From Desulfovibrionales bacterium (GTDB taxonomy: Bacteria; Desulfobacterota; Desulfovibrionia; Desulfovibrionales; Desulfonatronaceae), in NCBI GenBank assembly GCA_007693505.1, contig REDL01000080.1:43629-107628 (forward strand): a stretch of DNA of 64,000 nt, in the 5' to 3' direction. Under the pieces are notes generated by a model, which did not search any database, was not told where the DNA came from, and saw only the letters and a list, made by a program, of their open reading frames with translations. A program made the translations under genes and the position numbers. Below are positions 44,501 through 52,935 of the stretch, piece after piece. Every line of letters starts with the position of its first letter. Positions within the stretch are counted from its first letter, which is position 1.

Positions 44501-44550
44501 CCTTCATTCCCGAGACCAAGACGTTCATGGTCAACATCCGCAAGGCCTAA
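41515..44550 (+). CDS. fdhA: Formate dehydrogenase catalytic subunit, selenoprotein
   Basis: 1011 residues if the in-frame TGA at 42094-42096 is read as selenocysteine (Sec194). Both halves are clearly one protein: the reading stays in frame through ARI-Sec-HSATVAALGESFGRG, the canonical Sec-His active site of molybdenum/tungsten formate dehydrogenases. The N-terminus is a twin-arginine signal (INRRNFLKFSA), so it acts in the periplasm. CCYCSLGCGLIVHT (about 50) plus GSLCAKG ligate the first [4Fe-4S] cluster. Domains for the bis-MGD cofactor follow (MMGANPAENHP; C-terminal LTRWTPWLVESMPQNFVEI region). It oxidises formate or reduces CO2. It is co-transcribed with the iron-sulfur subunit. Ribosome site AAGGAGG. 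Confidence 0.95.
42094..42140 (+). promoter_or_regulatory. Selenocysteine UGA and expected SECIS position
   Basis: TGA at 42094-42096 followed by CACAGCGCCACTGTAGCGGC. A bacterial SECIS hairpin should start within about 15 bases of the UGA. A small stem (GCC 42103-42105 with GGC 42114-42116) can be drawn, but I could not fold it reliably. Confidence 0.6.
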
Positions 44551-44563
44551 GGAGGAGTGCGAT

Positions 44564-45289
44564 ATGCAAGGTAAAAGCTTCTTTGTCGATCTTACCAAGT
44601 GCACTGCCTGCCGAGGCTGCCAAGTGGCCTGCAAGCAGTGGAAAAAGCTGCCCGCGGAGGAAACGAGGAACTGGGGATCGTTTCAGAACCCCAAGGATCT
44701 GTCCTTCATCACCTACAAGCTGGTCCGGATGACCGAGGCCATGGACGGCGACAAGTTCAAGCAGTGGTACTTCTTTCCGGATCAATGCCGGCACTGCATC
44801 TACCCGCCCTGCAAGATGGTCGGCGACATGTTCGATGATCAGGCCATTTTGCACGATGAGGAAACCGGCGCGGTTCTGTTCACGGAAGCCACCAAAAACC
44901 TGGATTTCGAAGAAATAAGAATGTCGTGTCCCTACGACATTCCACGCTGGGACGAGGCCTCAAACCTGCAAAGCAAGTGTGACATGTGCAACGATCGAGT
45001 CCAGAACGGACTGCTCCCGGCCTGCGTGCTCAGCTGTCCCACCGGAACCATGCAGTTCGGGGATTCGGATGAGATTCTGGAAATCGCCAAGAAGCGGCTG
45101 GAGGAAGTCAAGAAGTACAAGCCCAATGCCGCACTGACGGATCCCAACGATGTTCGGGTGATTTTCCTCACCTCGGACAATCCTCGGGAGTACTTTCGGT
45201 ATGCCGTGGCATCAGCGGATATCCCGAAACTCAGCCGTAAAGCCGCGCTGGCCAAGGCAATTGCTCCGGCCAGGCAGGTTTTCGGATAG
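44564..45289 (+). CDS. fdhB: Formate dehydrogenase iron-sulfur subunit
   Basis: 241 residues. Four ferredoxin-type Cys groups are visible: CTACRGCQVAC (about 13-23), CRHCIYPPC (about 76-84), SCPYDIPRW with CDMCNDRV (about 124-147) and ACVLSCPTG (about 153-161), which give four [4Fe-4S] clusters for electron transfer from the catalytic subunit. No signal peptide; it would travel with FdhA through the Tat system. No C-terminal membrane anchor is present, so the enzyme is a soluble periplasmic dimer that probably passes electrons to cytochromes c3. The ribosome site AAGGAGGAG is very strong, 13 nt after fdhA. Confidence 0.93.
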   Translation: MQGKSFFVDLTKCTACRGCQVACKQWKKLPAEETRNWGSFQNPKDLSFITYKLVRMTEAMDGDKFKQWYFFPDQCRHCIYPPCKMVGDMFDDQAILHDEETGAVLFTEATKNLDFEEIRMSCPYDIPRWDEASNLQSKCDMCNDRVQNGLLPACVLSCPTGTMQFGDSDEILEIAKKRLEEVKKYKPNAALTDPNDVRVIFLTSDNPREYFRYAVASADIPKLSRKAALAKAIAPARQVFG

Positions 45290-45317
45290 GTTCTTTTCTC
45301 CCACCCTCCTTCGTCTT

Positions 45318-45349
45318 GACCGGGGCCCCGTGGGCCCCGGTCGCTTTTT
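45318..45349 (+). terminator. Rho-independent terminator of fdhAB
   Basis: GACCGGGGCCC (45318-45328) pairs with GGGCCCCGGTC (45332-45342) over a CGT loop, followed by GCTTTTT. Confidence 0.92.
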
Positions 45350-45677
45350 AGCGCCGCTCCAGTACGATCACCCCGACTCCGGGAATGTCCATTTTCAGCT
45401 GGGTCCCTTCCACGATGTCCCCGGTGATCACCCCACCGGTCCGGGTATGCAGCCAGAGTTCCAAACCACGTTGCTTCCAGCGGAAGGGAACCACATCAAA
45501 GTCCGTTTCCCAGGTTCCTTGCCCGTTGGGTTGCAATTCCAGAACAATATGCTGTTTGGCCTGGGGCAGACTTTCGTAGGTTCCCACAAGATGCGCTGGA
45601 TCGGAACAGGCACCTATCATTACAGCCCAAAAGATCAGCAGGATGTGCGCGAGAACTCTGAACATCGGACACCTCAT
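45348..45677 (-). CDS. Small lipoprotein, last gene of the signalling/redox run
   Basis: 109 residues. Hydrophobic leader followed by VMIGACSD, a lipobox-like site (Cys near 23), so probably a lipoprotein. The mature part (about 85 residues) is beta-rich and ends GTQLKMDIPGVGVIVLERR. Family not recognised. ATG 45677 has AAGGAA upstream; ATG 45665 is also possible. It lies 58 nt after the MauE/DoxX gene. Confidence 0.65.
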   Translation of the reverse strand: MRCPMFRVLAHILLIFWAVMIGACSDPAHLVGTYESLPQAKQHIVLELQPNGQGTWETDFDVVPFRWKQRGLELWLHTRTGGVITGDIVEGTQLKMDIPGVGVIVLERR

Positions 45678-45735
45678 GAGGTTTCCTTGCCCGGTTGTTC
45701 CAAACCCAGAAAACCAGAGCGTTTTCGTACGAAAA

Positions 45736-46215
45736 CTAGGCAATTTTCTCAATCTTGGACGTGAAATGATTCTCCAGGTGCAGGATCTTATCAAAGTAGT
45801 AGATATGCACGGTCATGGCCACCCAGACCAGATCCCGTCCAGCTGTCCACCAGGAGATGGGATCCTCCACACTGCTGAAACATCCACACGGAATAGGCGA
45901 ATCTCTCCACAAATTGATCACCACGGCAATGGTAAACAGAACCAACATCCCGCCAATCAGCACCACAGCGGACTTGGCCCGAAACCCAATGATCAACAAA
46001 ACGCCGCAGACCAGTTCAAACCACGGCATGAATACGGCCAAGAAGTTGACCATCCAGTAGGGAACCAGCCGGTAACTGGCGATAATCTCCGCGAACTCAG
46101 CCGTATACCCAATCTTGTACATGCTGGCGTAAATGAACAAGCCACCGATGTAGAGCCGAAGTACCAGGGCCACATATTCATGAGTCAGGAGCCTGACCGG
46201 CCACGTCTGCATCAT
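45736..46215 (-). CDS. MauE/DoxX-like redox membrane protein
   Basis: 159 residues, about four membrane helices. YVALVLRLYIGGLFIYASMYKI and the late PCGCFSSVEDPISWWTAGRDLVW (in parts: PCGCFSSVEDP) match the MauE/DoxX redox-associated family, where the CGC cysteines are thought to exchange disulfides with a periplasmic thioredoxin-like partner. Such a partner is encoded two genes upstream. ATG 46215 overlaps the TGA of the GAF-rhodanese gene by four bases. It is followed by the small lipoprotein gene. Confidence 0.82.
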   Translation of the reverse strand: MMQTWPVRLLTHEYVALVLRLYIGGLFIYASMYKIGYTAEFAEIIASYRLVPYWMVNFLAVFMPWFELVCGVLLIIGFRAKSAVVLIGGMLVLFTIAVVINLWRDSPIPCGCFSSVEDPISWWTAGRDLVWVAMTVHIYYFDKILHLENHFTSKIEKIA

Positions 46216-47948
46216 GGTTCCACCGGAAGACCGTTGCGCAACCATTGTTGCAGCCCCCCCTCCAAAACCCGCACATTGGCCATTCCGCGCTCCGTGAGCT
46301 TGGCCGCCACCAGTTCGTCATATCGTCTGCTGATATTCCGACCATAGACGATTATGTCCTTATCCGGGTCCAGCATGGCAAAACGCATGGCATAAACAAA
46401 ATCAAAGAGATTCAGCGGAAGATTGTCTGCTCCGGCGATCCGCTGCTGATTGAAAAATTCCACCGGCCGGGCATCCAGAAAGAGTGCACCCTGGGATTCA
46501 TGCTTCAGGCGGGCCCAAGGAACGTCGATGAAATCCGGCCTGGGTTGCCCCCAAGTTTCCGGAAGCAATGAGATCCCCCCAGGACTGGAGGCATTGAAGA
46601 CCAACGCCAAAACCAGGCTGACCAAAGCCATTGCCAGGCAGTCAAACAGGCTGACCCTTTTAATACGCATGGTTTCGGAACGCAGCATTGTGCTGATACG
46701 CTGGCCGGCAGCTTCCAGCAAGGTGATGGTTTGGCGACTCTGTTGGAGTTCATCAAGAGTTTGTCGCAGTTCCGCGTTCTTCTGAAGCAAATCCGCATTC
46801 AACGTTTCAATGGTTTCAAAGGCCAGGGCATTCCCCAGACCGACCAGAAACCCTTGAAGCAATGCGGACATCAGCTCATGTTCCGCCTGGACACCCTCGG
46901 TTCGCGCAAGGCAGTTCCCAAGGCCAATCAGCCCGTACCAGTTTTCGTCAACAAAAAAAGCCCCTCCCATTTCCATTGCTTCAGCGAGTTCCAAATTCTT
47001 GAGGGCTTCTTCATCCAAAATCAGGAAGTGCTTTTTTCCCTGGCTTGGAATAAATGGAGGGTGCAGCAGTTCACGAAAAACCGACTCCAAACGCTGGGCA
47101 TCCAAGGATGGGACATTTTCCTCGGAGTAACCTCTGGCCACCTTGTCAATGGTTTGCTCCGCCCGGTTCCAAAGTACGATAATCCCTTGTTGTGCGCTGA
47201 ATGTGCCCATCACGGACAGCAAAAATGACGGAAGCAACGTGGATACATGCAGGTTTGCGCTCAGTTCGCTGGTTGTGTCGCAAACAGCCTTGAAATGAAA
47301 ATAGCGTCGATCCAGGCTGGCCTGGATGTCCTGAGACACCTGCAAGGCTTGTTGGAGCTCCTTGTTTCTGCTCATCAATGTCTCGTTCAGGCCGCGTATG
47401 GTTTCCTGCACATACGCAACGGCCAGGGCGTCCATGAGTGCAGAAGCCAGACGCAATAAAAAATCCTCATCGTGACGATCATACGGCGATCCGTTGATCT
47501 TTTGTCCATAGCCCAGCAAGCCCACCCGGCGATCATCCAGATACCACTCCACGACCACATGCACATCATCCGGCAATCCCAAGGCCTGGTTGTGTTCATT
47601 GACCGTCACCACCAGTGCTTGCCTGGAAAGGATGTCCCCCGTATCCCCGAGCTTCCCGGAAAGTATTTGTAACGCGCGCTGAATTTGCTTTTCAGCCAAT
47701 GCGGGCAGCCCGCGTTTAATCAGCTGGGACTCCCCGGTGAGACGGTCCTGAACGGCCAGCAAACCCTGAGCCGTTCCAAGAGCTCCCATGCTCATCAGCA
47801 CAAACTGCTCCATAACCACCACTGGGTCAGCCAACTGGCTTAGTTCACTGATGGTCTCAAAGAGAGTGTCCAATTGAAAAGCCAGACGCTCTCCCGAGAG
47901 TCCAGGTCGGGGGCTGGGGGAGGAAGTCGCTGTATTTCGCCGATCCAT
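46212..47948 (-). CDS. GAF-like sensor fused through a membrane helix to a rhodanese domain lacking Cys
   Basis: 578 residues. Two GAF-like modules (about 25-190 and 225-395) are separated and followed by coiled coils (about 195-220 and 395-425). One membrane helix (about 431-453) leads to a rhodanese domain (about 475-575; GALFLDARPVEFFNQQRIAGADN region in parts). The rhodanese active-site loop reads IIVYGRNISRRYDE: the position of the catalytic Cys (VYCxxG) is Gly, so sulfur transfer is unlikely. With the GAF side cytoplasmic, the rhodanese side would be periplasmic, next to the redoxin and MauE products. Architecture not familiar to me. Confidence 0.78.
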   Translation of the reverse strand: MDRRNTATSSPSPRPGLSGERLAFQLDTLFETISELSQLADPVVVMEQFVLMSMGALGTAQGLLAVQDRLTGESQLIKRGLPALAEKQIQRALQILSGKLGDTGDILSRQALVVTVNEHNQALGLPDDVHVVVEWYLDDRRVGLLGYGQKINGSPYDRHDEDFLLRLASALMDALAVAYVQETIRGLNETLMSRNKELQQALQVSQDIQASLDRRYFHFKAVCDTTSELSANLHVSTLLPSFLLSVMGTFSAQQGIIVLWNRAEQTIDKVARGYSEENVPSLDAQRLESVFRELLHPPFIPSQGKKHFLILDEEALKNLELAEAMEMGGAFFVDENWYGLIGLGNCLARTEGVQAEHELMSALLQGFLVGLGNALAFETIETLNADLLQKNAELRQTLDELQQSRQTITLLEAAGQRISTMLRSETMRIKRVSLFDCLAMALVSLVLALVFNASSPGGISLLPETWGQPRPDFIDVPWARLKHESQGALFLDARPVEFFNQQRIAGADNLPLNLFDFVYAMRFAMLDPDKDIIVYGRNISRRYDELVAAKLTERGMANVRVLEGGLQQWLRNGLPVEP

Positions 47949-48016
47949 GTCATTGCCTCAACAGAAGCGACACCAGAAGAGCGCCGGTAAGTGGATGAGG
48001 AAGCAGGAGAGGCGGG

Positions 48017-48583
48017 TCAGGGCAATTGTTTAAGCTGCGCGAAAAGATGTTCCGGATCAATGCGCCCCAGGTGAGCATAGAGGATGGAGCCGTCACGACT
48101 CACAACCATGGTGAACGGGGTGTCCGGCTCGCCTATGACTTTATGCAGTTCGTAATCCGCGTCCTGAAGAATAGGAAAAGGAAAGCGCCATGTCCTGTGC
48201 AAATGCTCAACTTCCATCAATGTAGCACCGGCAGCCACGGCGAACATGCCAATCTTGTCGGAGAGCACTGCGTCTCGACGAATGCGTTGAAATAGACGCA
48301 GCATGTCCGGAGCCTGATTATGACAGACGGGGCAATATACACCGACGATTTCGAGCACGTAGTAGTCTTTTTCAAGTTCATGAAGAGCAATCCGTTCCTG
48401 ATTTTCCTCGAGTCCAAGATATGTTCTGTGCTCTGTAATGGTCGGGGCGGGAAAGACAAATGCCAAAATTTCCGGCTGGCGTTCTCCGACGATCGGTGGG
48501 GTGTCGGCTGAGGTGGACACGGCGAGCAGGATTAATGCCAGCCAGCAGATGACAAGAGAGGTGATTACAGGCAATCGAGGCAT
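48017..48583 (-). CDS. Periplasmic AhpC/TlpA-type redoxin
   Basis: 188 residues. Signal peptide or anchor (about 8-26), then a thioredoxin-like fold with the CxxC motif VYCPVCHNQAPDMLRLF (Cys near 85 and 88) and later LQDADYELHKVIGEPDTPFTMVV with the cis-Pro (TPF). Probably a periplasmic thiol-disulfide protein that would exchange electrons with the MauE-like membrane protein. Starts at 48583, 39 nt after the response-regulator gene. Confidence 0.82.
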   Translation of the reverse strand: MPRLPVITSLVICWLALILLAVSTSADTPPIVGERQPEILAFVFPAPTITEHRTYLGLEENQERIALHELEKDYYVLEIVGVYCPVCHNQAPDMLRLFQRIRRDAVLSDKIGMFAVAAGATLMEVEHLHRTWRFPFPILQDADYELHKVIGEPDTPFTMVVSRDGSILYAHLGRIDPEHLFAQLKQLP

Positions 48584-48622
48584 ATAGAGGCTCCCATGTT
48601 GAATTGTGGTCCAAGGCCGAAT

Positions 48623-49351
48623 TCAGGTCTGCACGGCATCCAAAACGGCTCGGGCTTCGGCTTCATCTGGAACAATCCGCGCCAGCTTGGTCACACCGAC
48701 CATCTCAAACACTTTACAAAAATTTTCCGCCAAACCGGTCAAAATAACAGCTTGATTACGCTGTTTGCTCTCGGTGAGCAGCTGAATCAAGACGGCGATG
48801 CCGGCACCGTTGATCGAAGCGTTTTCATTGAACCGAAACAGGATTCTTGGAATGTTTTTGGCGGAGATCTGCCCATAGGTTTCGACCAGCAATGCCTCTG
48901 AGGCGGCGTTGACATTGCCGCGAACATCTATGCAGGCCATGCCGTCTTCTTGGGCCCAGGATATCTCCTTTTCATCGCTCTCGGCCATGGCCAGCCGCTC
49001 TTCGGCACGACGCAGGGCCTGATCCAGGGAGGCTTTTTGGATTGGCTTGTTGATAAAATCCGTGGCATCCATGTTCAGGGCCCTGATAGCTAGATCCAAG
49101 TCACCATGGCCGGTGATGATGATCACCTCGGCCAACGGGTTGATCTCCTTGATGCGCTTGAGAACCTCCAGGCCATCCATTCCGGGCATTTTGATGTCCG
49201 TGATCACCACGGAAGGCTCCTCTTTGCGGAAGACTTCCAAGCCCTCTTCGCCGTTTTCCGCGGTGAACACCGTAAACCCGTAGGCGTTCAAAAACAGACG
49301 AAACATGGACAATGTCGGCTTCTCATCGTCAATCACGAGAATTTTACGCAT
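48623..49351 (-). CDS. Response regulator with receiver and STAS domains
   Basis: 242 residues. Receiver domain residues 1-122: ILVIDDEKPTLSMF with acidic pocket, phosphoacceptor Asp in VVITDIKMPGMDG (near 52), Thr in IIITGHGD and Lys in FINKPIQKASL are all intact. A linker helix leads to a STAS domain (about 140-242; DGMACIDVRGNVNAASEALL in parts). At the position where anti-anti-sigma proteins have the phosphorylatable Ser (DSSG), this one reads INGAG, so it is not likely to be controlled by a kinase there. Output is probably protein-protein. ATG 49351 has GGAGG eight bases upstream. It follows the kinase gene by 14 nt. Confidence 0.88.
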   Translation of the reverse strand: MRKILVIDDEKPTLSMFRLFLNAYGFTVFTAENGEEGLEVFRKEEPSVVITDIKMPGMDGLEVLKRIKEINPLAEVIIITGHGDLDLAIRALNMDATDFINKPIQKASLDQALRRAEERLAMAESDEKEISWAQEDGMACIDVRGNVNAASEALLVETYGQISAKNIPRILFRFNENASINGAGIAVLIQLLTESKQRNQAVILTGLAENFCKVFEMVGVTKLARIVPDEAEARAVLDAVQT

Positions 49352-49365
49352 ATGTGCAGCCTCCA

Positions 49366-51396
49366 TCATTCATTGGCAATGGGAAAGGAAAGTAAAAATG
49401 TCGTCCCTTCTCCCACGTCGCTTTTAATATCGATAGTCCCATCATAATCCTTGATGATGCCGTAGGAGATGGACAATCCAAGTCCCATACCCATTCCTGT
49501 CTGTTTTGTGGTATAGAACGGGTCGAAAATCTTTTCTGCCACCGAAGGACTCATACCGCAACCACTGTCCGTAACGCTGACACACACCCGATCATGGTCC
49601 AAGAACGACCGGATCACAATCTCTCGGCGCCCTTCTTCCTCCAGGGTCTTATAGCACTCCTGAATAGCATCCCGGGCATTGGTCACCAGGTTGAACAGAA
49701 CCTGTTCCAGACGATTCACATGCGCCAGAACCAACGGAAGATTTTCGTCCAAATCCAAGGTAACAATGATATTCTGCAGGCTCAGCTGATGGGCCATGAT
49801 GGACATCACGCCTCGAACGGGCTTGTTGATGTCGATGGGTTCCTTGGAGAAATCCGACTTTCTGCCGAATTCCCGTAAATGATTGATAATCTCCGTGGCC
49901 CGATCCACCTGGGCACTCATTTCATTGCTGATTTCCCGCAGGCTGACATCGGAAAGCGGCATCTGCTCGTTTACCGCCATGTCCAGGAACTCACTGCCCA
50001 TCTTGATCATATTCAATGGCTGGTTCAGCTCATGGGCAATTCCAGCCGAGAGCTGACCGAGACTGGTCATTTTGCTGGCCTGAATCAACTGCGCGTCCTT
50101 CTCCAGCATTTCAGTAATGTCCGAGGTGGAGACGATGATCGCTTCTCGATCCAGGTAGCGGGTCTTGCAGGCCACGACATTCACGTAAAAGGGGACCTCT
50201 CCTTTTCTGAAATGCATGGCCTTGGGATATATAAAACTTTCAGCCCCTGGATTTTCCAGAAAATAGGCGTTGAATCGGTTTTTGAATTCCGGAGCCAGTT
50301 CCAGGAAGGATGTTTTCAGCATCTCTTCCCTGGAATAATCATAGGTGACTAATGCGCTGGGATTGGCATCAAGGATTCGAAAGGTACGGGTGCTGAGCAC
50401 AAAAATCGGAGTCGGACCACTGCGAAACAAGGATCGATACTTCTCCTCGGATTCTCGAACACGATTCCGATAGAGTTTGATGCTGCGGACCATGTGCTTG
50501 AAAGAATCCGCCAATTGCTCCACCTCGTCGCCGGACTTTTTCTTCTTGACGACGCAATCGGTGCAATAGGAGGGCTTTTCCGGGGCATAATCCGGGCTGA
50601 CCCGCCCCAAAGTTTTATCCACATACCAGCATGGCAGGTCCATATTGTAATACGCCGGACAGTGCTCCTCCTTGTCCGTCTCTTCCAAACCGAGTGGCTT
50701 CAAGTCCAGATTTCCTCTGGTGATATCGTCCGCCAGCTTGGTCAACTGGGTCAACGACCTGGTCACATACTTGGAGAGCTTGTGGCTGACCAGAAAGATG
50801 ATGATGAATATTGCGCAGATGAAACCTAAAAACGTGATACGCAGCTTGCTGATCAACTGGTCGATGTGTTTTTGTTTCAACCCAACATGGACAGTACCAA
50901 TGGAATAGATGCCTTCCCAGATCGGCACGGCGATGTCGTAGACCGAGGCGTCGTCAATGGTCAGCCGGGCCACGCTGTAGGGTTTGTCCGCGGGAATGGG
51001 GTTGGCTGAACCCAGCGCCTCAGGAAACGGCCGGATAAACGTGTGGGAAAGAACGTTGCGCTCATCATCAAGGATAAAAATGTACTCCACCAGCATCCGG
51101 CGCTCGCCAAGCTGGGCGTTATCGAAAATCAAGCTGACCAGGTTGGGGTGGTCCCGGGTCAGGACATAGCCCCTGCCTTGGTCGGCGATGCTTTGGGCGA
51201 TGGCGATGCCGCGCCCGGTCAATTCGTTGACCAGACTGGAGATCAGTATCCACCGTGCCAACAGAGCAATGGCCGCGCTGATGAAGAGGACCATGGCCAA
51301 GGTGGAAAAGAAAATTTTATTCTTCAGGCTGATTTCCCGCAGGGACGTCATCATATTTCTCAGCCGCGAGGGCGAACTCTTGAAATCCTTCAGCAT
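49366..51396 (-). CDS. Membrane sensor histidine kinase with four-Cys insert after HAMP
   Basis: 676 residues: TM1 (about 28-50), periplasmic sensor (about 51-185), TM2 (about 186-207), HAMP (about 210-240), PAS (about 320-430), HisKA with GIAHELNQPLNMI (His near 457) and HATPase with NLVTNARDA, DSGCGMS and GMGLGLSIS. Between HAMP and PAS, residues about 246-290 carry a Cys-rich segment: EEHCPAYY, LPCW, YCTDCVVKK. Such CP..CW..CxxC segments occur after HAMP in chemoreceptors of Desulfovibrio/Geobacter relatives and may bind a metal or cluster. It is encoded between a binding lipoprotein and its response regulator. Confidence 0.88.
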   Translation of the reverse strand: MLKDFKSSPSRLRNMMTSLREISLKNKIFFSTLAMVLFISAAIALLARWILISSLVNELTGRGIAIAQSIADQGRGYVLTRDHPNLVSLIFDNAQLGERRMLVEYIFILDDERNVLSHTFIRPFPEALGSANPIPADKPYSVARLTIDDASVYDIAVPIWEGIYSIGTVHVGLKQKHIDQLISKLRITFLGFICAIFIIIFLVSHKLSKYVTRSLTQLTKLADDITRGNLDLKPLGLEETDKEEHCPAYYNMDLPCWYVDKTLGRVSPDYAPEKPSYCTDCVVKKKKSGDEVEQLADSFKHMVRSIKLYRNRVRESEEKYRSLFRSGPTPIFVLSTRTFRILDANPSALVTYDYSREEMLKTSFLELAPEFKNRFNAYFLENPGAESFIYPKAMHFRKGEVPFYVNVVACKTRYLDREAIIVSTSDITEMLEKDAQLIQASKMTSLGQLSAGIAHELNQPLNMIKMGSEFLDMAVNEQMPLSDVSLREISNEMSAQVDRATEIINHLREFGRKSDFSKEPIDINKPVRGVMSIMAHQLSLQNIIVTLDLDENLPLVLAHVNRLEQVLFNLVTNARDAIQECYKTLEEEGRREIVIRSFLDHDRVCVSVTDSGCGMSPSVAEKIFDPFYTTKQTGMGMGLGLSISYGIIKDYDGTIDIKSDVGEGTTFLLSFPIANE

Positions 51397-51400
51397 GGCA

Positions 51401-52639
51401 CTAGGGACAATCCACAGGTTCTACCGGCTGTGATCCGAGCGTGAGCTTTTCCCAATCCGTCAAAATATCCAAACGCCCGTCCTGAATGATAGTAAAGTAG
51501 ACCCGACCCAGGCCCTGATGATTTGTTGGTCCAAAGGTCAGGGTATTGGCTATTCCCAATGAAAAATTTTGAATCGACTGGACGGCGTCGATAAAGCGAG
51601 CCCGGTTCAGGTTTCGTCCGGCCCGTCGTAGCCCTTCCACCAACACTTTGGCGTTGATGTACCCCTCCAGGGCCACCAGATTGGGTTTATCTTCAGGAAA
51701 TGCCCGCCTGTGCCGTTCCAAATACTCCACGACCCCCCATAATAAGGCTTGGGATTCCAGGGAATCTGGTGGCGGAACAACTTGAGTGATGATGACTCCA
51801 TCGCCGTCCCTACCCAATATGCGTATCAACTCCTCCGAGCCAACAAAGGACACGTTGTGAAACAGCGGAGAAAATCCCTGAGAGCGGGCTTGGCGAATAA
51901 ATTTCGCGCAGGCATCATACGTTCCGATCATGATCACGGCCTCGGCCTGGGACTCCATGATCATCTCCAAGCCTTCTTCAACATCCTGGGTTCCCCGGGT
52001 GTAGCTCCCCCTGGCCACCGGGGCCAAATCGTAGTATCGCAGGGCCAATTCCGTTCCTTTCAAACCATCGAAACCATACGCGTCATACTGATAAAAAACA
52101 GCGATCTTGGTCAGGCCGAGGTCTTCGACAAAATGGCGAACAACCTCCTGGGTTTCCTGGTAATAGGAGGCCCGGATATTCACGATATTTCGATTGAACG
52201 GCTCCCGAAAGGCGTTGGCCCCACTGAATATTCCCAGGAGCGGAACCTGAGCCTGTTCGATCAGGGGGAGAATCTTGACAGTTGTTGGCGTACCGACATA
52301 ACTGAACAGAGCAAACACTTGATCCTCGACAATCAACTTCTGCGTATTTGCCAGACAACGAGGCGGATCATACCCGTCATCATAGGCGATCACCCGAATC
52401 TTGCGCCCATGCACCCCGCCCTGCTCATTGATATGGTTGATATAGGACAACGCCCCATTCAAGGTCTGCGTCCCCAAAAAACCCGCATGCCCAGTCAAGG
52501 CCAACGACGACCCGATCAAGATCTCCGAATCGCTCACTCCAGGGGTGTCGTTGTGAACTGGGTCGTCATTGACGTTATGGGAGCAGGCTAAAAACAAACC
52601 AACGAGCAAAAATCCAAGAAAAATTCTAATGATGCGCAT
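51401..52639 (-). CDS. Type-1 periplasmic binding lipoprotein (branched-chain amino acid type)
   Basis: 412 residues. Lipobox LFLACS gives a lipidated N-terminus. The mature domain begins ILIGSSLALTGHAGFLGTQTLNG (in parts: GSSLALTGHAGFLG), the LivJ-type fold, with VIAYDDGYDPPRCLANT and LFSYVGTPTTVKILP. No permease or ATPase is encoded nearby. The next gene downstream is a sensor kinase 5 nt away, so this is more likely an input protein for the kinase than a transporter component. ATG 52639 follows GAGGG. Confidence 0.85.
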   Translation of the reverse strand: MRIIRIFLGFLLVGLFLACSHNVNDDPVHNDTPGVSDSEILIGSSLALTGHAGFLGTQTLNGALSYINHINEQGGVHGRKIRVIAYDDGYDPPRCLANTQKLIVEDQVFALFSYVGTPTTVKILPLIEQAQVPLLGIFSGANAFREPFNRNIVNIRASYYQETQEVVRHFVEDLGLTKIAVFYQYDAYGFDGLKGTELALRYYDLAPVARGSYTRGTQDVEEGLEMIMESQAEAVIMIGTYDACAKFIRQARSQGFSPLFHNVSFVGSEELIRILGRDGDGVIITQVVPPPDSLESQALLWGVVEYLERHRRAFPEDKPNLVALEGYINAKVLVEGLRRAGRNLNRARFIDAVQSIQNFSLGIANTLTFGPTNHQGLGRVYFTIIQDGRLDILTDWEKLTLGSQPVEPVDCP

Positions 52640-52935
52640 GGAGCCCTCTTTTTGAGATATGCTGCGAGACATTTTTCCAAAACCCCGCCATGTGCTCGGC
52701 ATCTGAGATATTTTATTCCGGACACTACAACCGAGAGCAGATGTTACCCTTACCCCACTTTGTTTATTGCTGACAACCGAAAAATGATCGAAACATACCG
52801 CGACATGAATGCCCTTCAAGGCCGCACTCTGCCTTCAAACCCTACCCCACAACCCACAGGCTACCATCCCTGCGACCATCTTGTCAGGGTGCAAGCCGGT
52901 TGCTCTCAACTTCCAATCTCCAATGACAAGAGGTC
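52640..52935. other. Divergent promoter region
   Basis: Nearly 300 bases between the binding lipoprotein (minus) and the Ig-like lipoprotein (plus). No gene or clear repeat is seen. Promoters for both directions are expected here. Confidence 0.4.
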
